From assembly GCF_000511955.1 (NCBI RefSeq), contig NZ_AZSU01000002.1:186746-246195 (forward strand): a DNA stretch of 59,450 nucleotides, read 5' to 3'. Shown one piece after another: positions 34,690 through 43,545 of this stretch. This stretch comes from [Clostridium] ultunense DSM 10521. Lineage in GTDB: Bacteria; Bacillota; Clostridia; Tissierellales; Tepidimicrobiaceae. Below the pieces are notes generated by a model. The model did not search any database and had not been told where the DNA came from. It was given only the letters and a program-made list of their open reading frames with translations. Position 1 is the stretch's first letter, and every line of letters begins with the position of its first letter. The position numbers and the translations under genes were made by a program.

Positions 34690-35037
34690 ATGTTTAATAA
34701 GAACAAAAATGAGGAAAACTATCTAGACTATATACCGAAAAAATCGGATAAAATCCATTGGGTAGAAAAAGAAGATGGATTAGTCCAAATAATAATATAT
34801 AGGGATTCATTATTCGAAAAGATAGTTAGGAAACTATTTTTCACCCCAGATAAATATAGGATTGATTTAGATAAAATGGGCTCTTTCATATGGAACCATA
34901 TAGATGGACAAAAAAATATACACCAGATATCCCAATTAGTAAAAGATGAATTCAAAGAAGAAGCAGAACCCCTATATGAAAGGCTTATCCAATATATCAA
35001 TATATTGAAAAATAATAAATTTATAGAGTTTATGTAA
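34690..35037 (+). CDS. PqqD-like small protein
   Basis: A 115-residue soluble protein whose C-terminal 75 residues fit the PqqD winged-helix fold (DLDKMGSFIWNHIDG, then NIHQISQLVKDEF). PqqD-type domains bind the leader of a ribosomal peptide and deliver it to a radical-SAM or other modifying enzyme. No such enzyme or precursor gene is nearby. It is coupled to the OPT transporter, so it may have another role, such as assisting that transporter. The fold is probable; the function is unknown. Confidence 0.7.
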   Translation: MFNKNKNEENYLDYIPKKSDKIHWVEKEDGLVQIIIYRDSLFEKIVRKLFFTPDKYRIDLDKMGSFIWNHIDGQKNIHQISQLVKDEFKEEAEPLYERLIQYINILKNNKFIEFM

Positions 35038-35040
35038 AAT

Positions 35041-35087
35041 AAGCCTCTTAGTTTATTTCCTTTTAGGAATAAATTAAGAGGCTTTTT
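35041..35087 (+). terminator. Terminator after the OPT-PqqD operon
   Basis: AAGCCTCTTA pairs with TAAGAGGCTT, continued by a TTTATT/AATAAA inner stem, and ends in T7, four bases after the PqqD-like stop. Confidence 0.9.
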
Positions 35088-35116
35088 TTAATTTGTTAGT
35101 AGTAAAAGGTCGAATA

Positions 35117-35145
35117 TTGAAATAAAAAGAAGAATATAGTATAAT
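35117..35145 (+). promoter_or_regulatory. Sigma-A promoter of the HD-GYP gene
   Basis: TTGAAA (35117-35122), a 17-base spacer and TATAAT (35140-35145) lie 50 bases upstream of the HD-GYP start. Confidence 0.7.
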
Positions 35146-35195
35146 AGTCCTATAGAACATAGTACAAAAGCACCAAAACAAGGAAGGGTGATCAC

Positions 35196-36926
35196 ATGTC
35201 TGTAAGAATTGACTTAAATTCTAGCAGATGGATAAAAAGCCAATTTAATACTACCGAACGCAAATTAATACGGAAACAAAATAGGATAATTGAACTACTG
35301 GATTATGACATATGTATATCTTTTTTGTTTAATGATTCTAGAAATTTAGCTTTTGTAAGGGGAGTAAGTAGCAAAGATAATCATTCCTGCCAAGACATGA
35401 TTCCAAGTACACTATTTTTAAATAAAAGGCAATACAATTCTATAAAAGAATTAATAGATAAAAAGGATAAAGTAGAAAATCACTACCATAGTAGTTTGCC
35501 TCTTCTATTAGAGAATATTAAATCTGAAGTTCTAATTCCCATATTTAAATATGATAATATTGATAATTTATCTATGAAACTAATTGGTTGTTTATACCTA
35601 GGTTCCAATATATATAAAGAATTTCCTTCCGGATTTTTTTCAGAAGATAAAGAGATAAATGAAAAAGTTTCTGACATATCCAAATTGCTTACATTATGTC
35701 TAGCAAGATTTGAACAAATATCCGACGCCATCAATATGATAGATATTTTCATTGATATTTTGGAACAAAAGGACCCCTACCTATCTAATCATAGCTATAA
35801 TGTGGCCAATTGGTGTAGGGAAATTGGAATGGAATTAGGATTTTCTCGTGAGGAATTAAACCAATTAGCATTTGCAGGCCTATTACATGATTTAGGCAAA
35901 TGTATGATAGATTCTAAGGTATTGAATAAACCTGAAACATTGACAGAAGAGGAATATGCAATAATTAAATACCATATTCTATACAGTTATAAAATCTCTA
36001 AAAACCTATTAGGTCATATTGAAGGATTAGACGATATTCCAAGGATAATCAAATACCACCATGAAAGATACGATGGGAAGGGATATCCTTCAGGCTTGAA
36101 AGGTGATGAGGTACCCTTTGAAAGCTATATAATCGGCATATCTGATTCAGTAGACGCCATGTTAACCAACAAACCCTATAAAAAAGCCATGCCAATAAAT
36201 GCAGTCATAAGGGAATTGTACAGGGAGAAGGGGAAACAGTTTCACCCCCAATTAGTAGATATAATGGTGGATAGATTGACTAAAGCTCAAAACCAACTAA
36301 AGGAAACCCATTATCACACCGTTGGCCTAAGTTCTTTGATAATCAGCTATGAAGAAAAAGTTATCATCATTGAAGGTGCATTATTTAATATGGGAAACTA
36401 TTATATATTTAATCCTGATGAAGAGTCTAAGGTAGATGGAATAGACCTATCTAAGATAGCCAATGTAGAAATGGTAGTAAAAAAATTAAACAACCTTAAT
36501 TATTATGAAATCAAACTGGAGGATCTGATAGACAATACCTTCTATATTTCATCCATAAAATTAATTCCATCACCTAATACTTTCAATCTCCTTTGGAATT
36601 TGGAAGGCATATTATATTGGGGGGATGGAAATAGAAAAACTCCCATAGAAATTATAAGAATAGGTGGAGATGCACTATCTTTCTCATTACATGATAATTG
36701 GGCAATAGGTATACCTATTGGTAAGCCTTTAAAGGTAAAAATTTTATTCGAAGAATATGATATAGATATTACTGGTAGCATATTAAAAAGCTATGATTTT
36801 GGGCCCTATAAATATTTCGACCTTCATTATACCAATATACCAGATTCAAAAAGGGATGCCATATATAGGCAATTATTTAGAAAGCAAATTGAATTGCGGA
36901 AAACCATATCTGAATATAGAATATGA
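35196..36926 (+). CDS. HD-GYP phosphodiesterase with C-terminal PilZ-like domain
   Basis: A 576-residue soluble protein. An N-terminal sensor-like region (about 1-170, perhaps GAF) is followed by an HD-GYP domain (about 180-350) with LLHDLGK (H230-D231) and HHERYDGKGYPSG, the residues expected for c-di-GMP hydrolysis. The C-terminal 110 residues resemble PilZ: an RIGGDALSF strand and a terminal helix FRKQIELRK. A c-di-GMP effector domain on a c-di-GMP phosphodiesterase suggests feedback by its own substrate. It is a single-gene transcription unit. Confidence 0.85.
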   Translation: MSVRIDLNSSRWIKSQFNTTERKLIRKQNRIIELLDYDICISFLFNDSRNLAFVRGVSSKDNHSCQDMIPSTLFLNKRQYNSIKELIDKKDKVENHYHSSLPLLLENIKSEVLIPIFKYDNIDNLSMKLIGCLYLGSNIYKEFPSGFFSEDKEINEKVSDISKLLTLCLARFEQISDAINMIDIFIDILEQKDPYLSNHSYNVANWCREIGMELGFSREELNQLAFAGLLHDLGKCMIDSKVLNKPETLTEEEYAIIKYHILYSYKISKNLLGHIEGLDDIPRIIKYHHERYDGKGYPSGLKGDEVPFESYIIGISDSVDAMLTNKPYKKAMPINAVIRELYREKGKQFHPQLVDIMVDRLTKAQNQLKETHYHTVGLSSLIISYEEKVIIIEGALFNMGNYYIFNPDEESKVDGIDLSKIANVEMVVKKLNNLNYYEIKLEDLIDNTFYISSIKLIPSPNTFNLLWNLEGILYWGDGNRKTPIEIIRIGGDALSFSLHDNWAIGIPIGKPLKVKILFEEYDIDITGSILKSYDFGPYKYFDLHYTNIPDSKRDAIYRQLFRKQIELRKTISEYRI

Positions 36927-36938
36927 TTAAAATATTAA

Positions 36939-36974
36939 AAGGAACTATATATCAACCATAGTTCCTTCTTTTTT
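36939..36974. terminator. Bidirectional terminator between the HD-GYP and DAACS genes
   Basis: AAGGAACTAT pairs with ATAGTTCCTT around a nine-base loop. T runs occur on both sides, between two converging genes. Confidence 0.85.
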
Positions 36975-36985
36975 ATAGAACTATA

Positions 36986-38155
36986 TTAATACTTTAATCT
37001 GTATCCAGAAATCCTATTTACCATTAATGCAATCGCCCCATCTCCAGTAACATTGGTCGCTGTACCAAAACTATCCTGGGCTACGTATAGAGCAATCATT
37101 AAGGAAAGCATGGCAGAAGGAAAGCCTAACATGGTTTCCAATAGGCCTAAAGCTGCAATAACAGCACCACCAGGTACTCCGGGAGCAGCCACCATGGTGA
37201 CTCCCAACATCAATATAAAGGGAAACATCACCCTGAAGCTAGTAGTCATGCCATTTAACATCATAATGGCCATAGAACAACTGACCAAGGTAATAGTACT
37301 TCCCGATAGGTGGATAGTAGCACATAGGGGAATTACAAAATCCGCTATTCCATCTTGAACTCCATTCTTCTTAGTCTGCTCTAAAGTAACGGGAATAGTG
37401 GCTGCAGAAGACTGGGTACCTACAGCTGTAAAATAAGCAGGCACCATATTTTTCAACAATCTAAAAGGATTTCCTCCTGCAACAGCCCCGCCAATTATAA
37501 ACTGTATTATCAAAACCGTAATATGAAGCAAAATTACCATTACAAATACTCTAGCAAATACGGACAATATAGTAGCCACCTGTCCAGCATAGGTCATATT
37601 AGCAAATATACCTAATATATGGAAGGGTAGCAGAGGAATTATTATACTAGATATAAGCTTTTCTATAATAGATTGAAACTCACTCATAAATCTCTTTATT
37701 GTATCTCCTTTAATAGCTGCAATCCCAAGACCTAAAGTAAAAGCTATTAACAGAGCCGTCATTACCCCAAAAATGGGAGGCATATCTACCTCAAAATAAG
37801 CCTGTAAAAGGGCTTCCTCAGGGTTAGTTGCAGCCACATTTAAAACCCCAGGAGTTAAAAACATAGGTAGTACTATGGAAGATGTAAAATAGGCTAAAGC
37901 ACCAGAAATAATAGTGGATCCATAAGCGATACCAGCAGTTATTGCCAGTAGCTTACCAGCTTCCTCTCCTAAATCTCCAATTCCAGGAGCTACAAACCCT
38001 ATTATGATAAGAGGTATAGCAAATCCAAGGAAATTCCCAAATAGACTATTAAAAGTAGCCAATATCCTAACTACCCAGGCAGGGGCAAAATTTCCTATAA
38101 TTATCCCAAGTATAATAGCAATAATCAACTTGGGCAATAATCCCATTCTTCTCAT
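36986..38155 (-). CDS. Dicarboxylate/amino acid:cation symporter (DAACS family)
   Basis: A 389-residue sodium- or proton-coupled carrier of the glutamate/aspartate/C4-dicarboxylate family. Family markers include the serine-rich hairpin TAVGTQSSAATIPVTLEQ and the GDGAIALMVNRISG C-terminus, where the substrate-site residues lie. It starts at ATG 38155 with AGGAAAGGAGG. Substrates could be glutamate, aspartate, serine or a dicarboxylate. Confidence 0.9.
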   Translation of the reverse strand: MRRMGLLPKLIIAIILGIIIGNFAPAWVVRILATFNSLFGNFLGFAIPLIIIGFVAPGIGDLGEEAGKLLAITAGIAYGSTIISGALAYFTSSIVLPMFLTPGVLNVAATNPEEALLQAYFEVDMPPIFGVMTALLIAFTLGLGIAAIKGDTIKRFMSEFQSIIEKLISSIIIPLLPFHILGIFANMTYAGQVATILSVFARVFVMVILLHITVLIIQFIIGGAVAGGNPFRLLKNMVPAYFTAVGTQSSAATIPVTLEQTKKNGVQDGIADFVIPLCATIHLSGSTITLVSCSMAIMMLNGMTTSFRVMFPFILMLGVTMVAAPGVPGGAVIAALGLLETMLGFPSAMLSLMIALYVAQDSFGTATNVTGDGAIALMVNRISGYRLKY

Positions 38156-38221
38156 AAAAATATCCTCCTTTCCTACCTATATTATGTGCTAATTCTATTA
38201 AAAAATACAAAAAAATAAAAT

Positions 38222-38261
38222 AAGTTCCCATTATCGGTGCCAGGCACCGAAATGGGAACTT
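38222..38261 (-). terminator. Long perfect-type palindrome acting as terminator of the ECF S gene
   Basis: AAGTTCCCATT pairs with AATGGGAACTT and an inner TCGGTGCC pairs with GGCACCGA, a stem of about 19 bp with a one-base bulge. On the minus strand it is followed by TTATTTTATTTTT. The GGTGCCaGGCACC core is also a dispersed repeat module (compare 24.94 kb). Confidence 0.85.
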
Positions 38262-38267
38262 ATTACC

Positions 38268-38774
38268 CTATCTATTCTTTTCATAAGCTCTCACAATAGA
38301 TGGTATTAATAGAATTTGAATTATTATTCCAGGTAAGGCTGTAATAGTTATTCCTTTTATATACAAGCCTAAAGGAGGCATTGGAAGTGATAAAACTGCC
38401 CCTAAAACTAAGACTGTCAAGGCAGCGCTTATTCGGCCAAGGATCATACTAAAGATTAAAGAAGGCATTAAGGTCATTTTAACCTTTCTATAAAGATAGC
38501 CGGATACGAGACCATATACTGCCAATTCAACCAACATGATCCAAATAATTGGTACTGGTGGCATACCAGTTAGAATATGATTAAGCATAGGTGATATAAT
38601 TCCTACAATAAGTCCTAATGAAGAACCTAATATTAATCCAGAAAGTAATACCGGTATATGCATAGGGAGAAAAACAGCTCCATTAATACCAGATATATGT
38701 ATTATCATAGGAAGGATAATACCAATAGCTATCAACACAGCAGCAGTTACTAAATCTTTTGTCCTAAATCTCAT
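38268..38774 (-). CDS. ECF transporter S component
   Basis: A 168-residue membrane protein with about six hydrophobic helices and the ECF substrate-binding-subunit pattern: an N-terminal LVTAAVLIAIGIILPMIIH and FLPMHIPVLLSGLILG. Such S components deliver a vitamin or other micronutrient to a shared energising module (EcfA1A2T), which is not in this window. There is no riboswitch in the short leader, so the ligand cannot be guessed from regulation. Confidence 0.85.
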   Translation of the reverse strand: MRFRTKDLVTAAVLIAIGIILPMIIHISGINGAVFLPMHIPVLLSGLILGSSLGLIVGIISPMLNHILTGMPPVPIIWIMLVELAVYGLVSGYLYRKVKMTLMPSLIFSMILGRISAALTVLVLGAVLSLPMPPLGLYIKGITITALPGIIIQILLIPSIVRAYEKNR

Positions 38775-38815
38775 AGTCGATCTCCTTTCTCAAAAAAATA
38801 GAAGTATGCCTATAC

Positions 38816-38844
38816 ATTATACAATCTTTTTAGGATTTTTCCAA
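38816..38844 (-). promoter_or_regulatory. Sigma-A promoter of the ECF S gene
   Basis: On the minus strand TTGGAA (38839-38844), 17 bases and TATAAT (38816-38821) lie about 40 bases before the start codon. Confidence 0.6.
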
Positions 38845-38941
38845 CATTTTAGCCATATATTTCTCAAAAACTTGCAAGGGAATCCATATTGGTGTAAATT
38901 AATATTATATAAAAGTTTAATGATTAGTTGGGGGAATAAAA

Positions 38942-41353
38942 ATGTGGTTTGCAGCATTATTGATATGGAAAATTTTATTATTTATGGATATAACCAAAGT
39001 TGAACATAATGAATCTTTAGTACTATTTACTAGTACATTGATAATCTTATTCCTTTTCGCCTTAATCCATTTCAGCAATTTTAAAAGGAAGAGAACCATA
39101 GAGTTTTCTCTATATAATATAGTATCTGCCTTTATGTTTGCAGATGTGATGTACTATAGCTATTTCAATTCATTGCCATCTATAAGGATGATGAAACAGT
39201 TTCATCAATTAGGGGCAGTAGGAGATAGCGTCAGAGCATTATTGGATATAAAAAATTTAATGTTTCTATTGGACATACCCTTCCATATGATAAATCATAG
39301 GAAAAATCCAGAGGTAGGAGAAAGTAAAACCTATAATAAATATATAAGGTTCGGAGTCCCTGCTAGTATAGGGTTAATACTTGTAATAGTCTTATCCCTT
39401 TTAAACTTTAAGGGACTAATGGAACCAATTAGCAATCAAGAACTATTTACCTATCATATAAAGGATTTTAAAACTACTTTAGCAGAAGATGAAATAGCTG
39501 AGGGAAGGGGCATATTTACCCAAGAGGATTTGGAAGAATTAATAGAGCGGAGTAAGTTAAAAGAAGGTGAATATACGGGAATCGGGAAAGATAAAAATTT
39601 AATAGTAATACAAGTAGAAGCTTTACAAAATTTTGTCATAAATTGTTTCTATGAAGGACAGGAGATAACTCCTAATTTAAATAGATTGATAAGGGAAAAA
39701 GGTAGCCTTTATTTTGACAACTATTATCAACAAATAGGCAGAGGGAATACTTCCGATGCAGAATTCGTAACCAATAACTCCCTATATCCATCTATGGAAG
39801 AACCAACCTACAGTCAATATGAAGGAAATACTTTCTATGGACTGCCCTGGATTCTTAGAGACCAGGGTTATACTGCTTGGGTATTCCATGGATATGAAAA
39901 AGAGTTTTGGAATAGGGATAAGGCCTATGTAAATCAAGGCTTCCAAAGGTTTATATCAGAAGAGGATTTTGATTTAATAGAGACCATAGGTTTTGGAATT
40001 ACCGATGAAGAATTCTATAGCCAATCTATGGATTATCTAAAGGAATTAGACAGTATAGATGATAATCCCTTCTACGCCTTTATAATCTCTCTAACCAGCC
40101 ATACCCCTTTTAAAATGCCGGAAGAATATCAATATCTGGACATAAAAGAAGAACATGAAGGCACTATATTAGGGGATTATCTACAGTCTATCCATTATGC
40201 GGACAAGGCCTTAGGAGAATTTTTAGAGGATTTAAAAGAGGAAGGCTTCTATGATAATTCTGTAATAGCCTTTTATGGAGACCATTTTGCTATCACTGGT
40301 TTCAATCCTTCTGGGGTAGAATTAATGGAGGACTTTCTAAACATAGAATATGATGTAAATGAAATGTTTAAAATTCCATTGATAATCCATATACCAGGTG
40401 AGGAAGTCAATGAAACCATATCTAGAATAGGTAGCCAATTGGATTTTCTACCTACCATATTGAATATTATGGGCTATGAAAATGGGAAAGGCCTAATGTT
40501 TGGCAGGGATTTAGCAAATTACGAAGGGGAAAACTTTGTTGCAGCTCAAACCTATGTATTAAAAGGTTCCTATATAGACGATGATACCTTATTCTATATG
40601 TCTAACGATGGATTGTTTGAAAATAGCAAAGCCTTGGATAGGAAGACCAGAGAACCTTTAGATGTGAAAAATTTTAAAGAAAGATATGAGAATATAATAT
40701 CTGAAATAAATAAATCCGATTATATACTGAAAAGGGATTTGATAAAACTTCTAATGGAAAACCAAGGCCAGATAGATTTAGCTCAACTAGAGGGGGAAAA
40801 TATACCTGATGACAAACTAATAATTAAATGTTATGATAATCCACTAGAACAGCTAAGGAAAAGCTATGAAAAGGGAAGTCGCCTATTGGCAGTCGAACTC
40901 CATTTTAGAGGAAATGAAGAAATACTATTAAAAGGCCAACAGGATATGGAGGATTTGGTCAATTGGATGGAAAAACATGAGGAAGCCTATGTAATCCTTC
41001 GATCTAATGAAGAAGATGAATCCATCTTTTTAAAGGTGAAAGAGGATTGCCCAACTTTAAAGGACAGATTTATAGTGGAGATGACCAAATTTGAACAATA
41101 TAATAAATTATCCAACAAAGCCTTTAAAAATATAATGCTCAATATATCTAAAGGAAACTATAGTAGAAAAGAGATAATGGATTTTCTAAAGAGACATCCT
41201 TTAGCTGGAGTCATAATGGATAAAAAATCAGCCAAAAAATCCTTTATAAAAGGATTGAAAAATCTAAACATACCCGTATATTTAGATGGAGTAGATAAAG
41301 GATTAAATACAAGAAGATACAAGAATATAGACGGTTTTTTTATAGGGCAGTAG
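38942..41353 (+). CDS. LTA synthase-like sulfatase-fold enzyme with C-terminal GDPD-like extension
   Basis: An 803-residue membrane enzyme. Four or so N-terminal transmembrane helices (to about 150) are followed by an extracellular sulfatase/LtaS domain (about 200-595): a metal-site NLIVIQVEAL, catalytic threonine T270 in GRGNTSDAEF, and FYGDHFA. It should transfer glycerol phosphate from phosphatidylglycerol to a growing lipoteichoic acid-like chain. Residues 600-803 are extra and resemble a degenerate glycerophosphodiesterase TIM barrel (YEKGSRLLAVELHFRGNE, later FIKGLKNLNIPVYLDGVDKG) lacking an obvious catalytic histidine pair. A paralogue follows. Confidence 0.85.
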   Translation: MWFAALLIWKILLFMDITKVEHNESLVLFTSTLIILFLFALIHFSNFKRKRTIEFSLYNIVSAFMFADVMYYSYFNSLPSIRMMKQFHQLGAVGDSVRALLDIKNLMFLLDIPFHMINHRKNPEVGESKTYNKYIRFGVPASIGLILVIVLSLLNFKGLMEPISNQELFTYHIKDFKTTLAEDEIAEGRGIFTQEDLEELIERSKLKEGEYTGIGKDKNLIVIQVEALQNFVINCFYEGQEITPNLNRLIREKGSLYFDNYYQQIGRGNTSDAEFVTNNSLYPSMEEPTYSQYEGNTFYGLPWILRDQGYTAWVFHGYEKEFWNRDKAYVNQGFQRFISEEDFDLIETIGFGITDEEFYSQSMDYLKELDSIDDNPFYAFIISLTSHTPFKMPEEYQYLDIKEEHEGTILGDYLQSIHYADKALGEFLEDLKEEGFYDNSVIAFYGDHFAITGFNPSGVELMEDFLNIEYDVNEMFKIPLIIHIPGEEVNETISRIGSQLDFLPTILNIMGYENGKGLMFGRDLANYEGENFVAAQTYVLKGSYIDDDTLFYMSNDGLFENSKALDRKTREPLDVKNFKERYENIISEINKSDYILKRDLIKLLMENQGQIDLAQLEGENIPDDKLIIKCYDNPLEQLRKSYEKGSRLLAVELHFRGNEEILLKGQQDMEDLVNWMEKHEEAYVILRSNEEDESIFLKVKEDCPTLKDRFIVEMTKFEQYNKLSNKAFKNIMLNISKGNYSRKEIMDFLKRHPLAGVIMDKKSAKKSFIKGLKNLNIPVYLDGVDKGLNTRRYKNIDGFFIGQ

Positions 41354-41443
41354 AGGGAAAGAGACCCTTCGATAGTCGTTCTAACACCCTCTTCCTATCT
41401 AAAAAAATTCAATAGAAGTCAAAACATAGATGGAGGAATATTT

Positions 41444-43240
41444 ATGTTACCACTATTACTAATACTAAAAATCCTATTGTTTATGAATATTACTAGGGTG
41501 AAATACAATAGAGGACTAGTATTCCTAATAAGTTTATTAGTAATACTATTTTGCTTCACCTTCATATATCTAAGCAATAATAAGAAAAAATACCGACGAG
41601 GTTTTAAATTTTATGCGGTAGTATCTGCGATCATGTTTGCAGATGTGGTCTACTATACCTATTTTAACACCTTGCCCTCCATAAGGATGATAAAACAGAT
41701 GGGACAGGTAACAGCAGTAGGGGATAGCGTTAAAACATTACTATCCATTAGAAATCTATTGTTTTTACTTGACCTACCTTTAACCTATATATATTCAAGA
41801 AAAAGAAAAAGAACCAAGAACTATAATAAATATATAAGATGGGGAATTCCTGGGGGTTTAGCCTTGATTTTAATTATTACCTTAATAATCCTGAGTAAGA
41901 TCAGCTTATTTGGGCCAGTAACCAATCAGGAAATATTCACCTACCATGCTAAGGATATTAAGAAGACTATAATGAAGGAAGACATAACGGAGACTGTATC
42001 TTTAACTGGTAAGGATTTAGATGAATTGAAACAGCGAACTAAATTGGTAGAAGGAAAATATACAGGCCTAGGAAAAGGGAAGAATCTAATAGTAATCCAG
42101 GTGGAATCTTTACAAAACTTCGTTATAAATCATTACTATGAAGGCCAGGAGGTAACTCCAAATCTAAATGGATTAATTAAAGAACAGGGTAGCCTCTATT
42201 TTAACAATTACTATCAATTAATAGGTAGGGGAAATACTTCCGATGCAGAATTCGTCACCCATAACTCCCTATATCCTTCTATGGAAGAACCTACCTATAC
42301 CCAATATGTGGACAATACCTTTTATGGACTACCTTGGATCCTTAGAGACCAAGGCTATACGGCTTGGGCTTTACACGGGTATGAAAAGGAGTTTTGGAAT
42401 AGGGATAAGGCATATGTAAATCAAGGCTTCCAAAGATTCATATCCCAAGATGACTATGAACTGGTGGAGACCATAGGTTTTGGAATTACCGATGGAGAGT
42501 TTTTTAAACAATCTATGGATTATCTAAAGGAATTGGATAGTATAGATGATAATCCTTTCTACGCCTTTATGATTACTTTAACTAGCCATAATCCCTTTAA
42601 GATGCCGGAAAAGTACGAGTATTTAGATATAAAGAAAGAGCATAAGGATACTTTATTAGGAAACTACCTTCAGTCTGTCCAATATTTAGATAAGGTTTTA
42701 GGTGAGTTTATAGAAGAACTAAAGAAGGAAGGACTATATGAGGAATCCCTATTGGTAATATACGGCGACCATTTTGCCATAAATAGTTTAAACAAAGAGG
42801 ACCAAAAATTAATGACGGATTATTTAGGATATACTTACGATTTAGACGAGATGATGAAAGTGCCATTAATAATCCATATACCAGCCTTAGAGACCAATGA
42901 AACCATAAATAGGGTAGGCAGTATGTTGGACTTTATGCCAACTATATTGAACATTATGGGTTATGAAAACGAAAAAGGCCTCATGTTTGGCAGGGATTTA
43001 ATCAATTATGAAGGACAAAACTTCGTAGCCCCCCAAACCTACGCTTTGAAAGGCTCTATCATAACCGATGAAATACTACTAGAAATGTCCAGAGACGGAG
43101 TATTTGAAAACAGCCGAGTCTACAATATAAAAACAAGAGCAGCCCTCAATCCAGAGGATTATATAGAAGAACATAAAATGGTAATAGAAGAAATAAACAA
43201 ATCCGATTATATATTGAAAACTGACTTTTTTGGGAAATAG
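41444..43240 (+). CDS. LTA synthase-like enzyme, tandem paralogue
   Basis: A 598-residue paralogue of the preceding protein without its C-terminal extension, ending near the homologous residue 595. It has the same N-terminal membrane region and catalytic segments (GRGNTSDAEF with T265, IYGDHFA). The two genes share long identical stretches, for example in the GLPWILRDQGYTAW region, so they come from a tandem duplication. One may prime and the other extend, or they may act under different conditions (inference). A GC-rich hairpin follows. Confidence 0.88.
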   Translation: MLPLLLILKILLFMNITRVKYNRGLVFLISLLVILFCFTFIYLSNNKKKYRRGFKFYAVVSAIMFADVVYYTYFNTLPSIRMIKQMGQVTAVGDSVKTLLSIRNLLFLLDLPLTYIYSRKRKRTKNYNKYIRWGIPGGLALILIITLIILSKISLFGPVTNQEIFTYHAKDIKKTIMKEDITETVSLTGKDLDELKQRTKLVEGKYTGLGKGKNLIVIQVESLQNFVINHYYEGQEVTPNLNGLIKEQGSLYFNNYYQLIGRGNTSDAEFVTHNSLYPSMEEPTYTQYVDNTFYGLPWILRDQGYTAWALHGYEKEFWNRDKAYVNQGFQRFISQDDYELVETIGFGITDGEFFKQSMDYLKELDSIDDNPFYAFMITLTSHNPFKMPEKYEYLDIKKEHKDTLLGNYLQSVQYLDKVLGEFIEELKKEGLYEESLLVIYGDHFAINSLNKEDQKLMTDYLGYTYDLDEMMKVPLIIHIPALETNETINRVGSMLDFMPTILNIMGYENEKGLMFGRDLINYEGQNFVAPQTYALKGSIITDEILLEMSRDGVFENSRVYNIKTRAALNPEDYIEEHKMVIEEINKSDYILKTDFFGK

Positions 43241-43250
43241 TAGTACAATG

Positions 43251-43281
43251 GGGACGGTGAAAACCGTCCCTAAAATTTTTA
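43251..43281 (+). terminator. GGGACGGT palindrome, terminator-like, after the LTA synthase pair
   Basis: GGGACGGT (43251-43258) and ACCGTCCC (43263-43270) with a GAAA loop, then TAAAATTTTT. The module belongs to the group of GC-rich palindromes found repeatedly in this window. Confidence 0.75.
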
Positions 43282-43338
43282 GGTGCAGACTGGTATATCT
43301 CTATTCTTAATCAATATTCCTATATTCATTATTATTAA

Positions 43339-43488
43339 CTGCAACCAGAGGTTATATATTGTATAGTAACATCTCGAGAAACTGCAAGACTGAAGGCCAT
43401 AGTAGATGAAATAGATCCTTTTTATATAAAAACTTCAAAGAAATTAGAGGAATGTGTTAGATTTTGCAGAAATATATATTTAGATTGA
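43339..43488 (+). pseudogene. C-terminal remnant of a YitT/DUF2179-type protein
   Basis: Forty-nine codons stay open to a TGA at 43486 but begin right after a stop codon and have no start. The translation includes VIYCIVTSRETARLKAIVDE and IDPFYIKTS, like the cytoplasmic DUF2179 tail of YitT-family membrane proteins. The membrane part is missing. The rest of the 43241-43545 gap holds only the hairpin above and the chemoreceptor leader. Confidence 0.55.
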
Positions 43489-43545
43489 GAAAATTCAGAC
43501 GGTAATATCTTTAGAGGGGTAATTATATACCGAGGAGGAGTTCAT

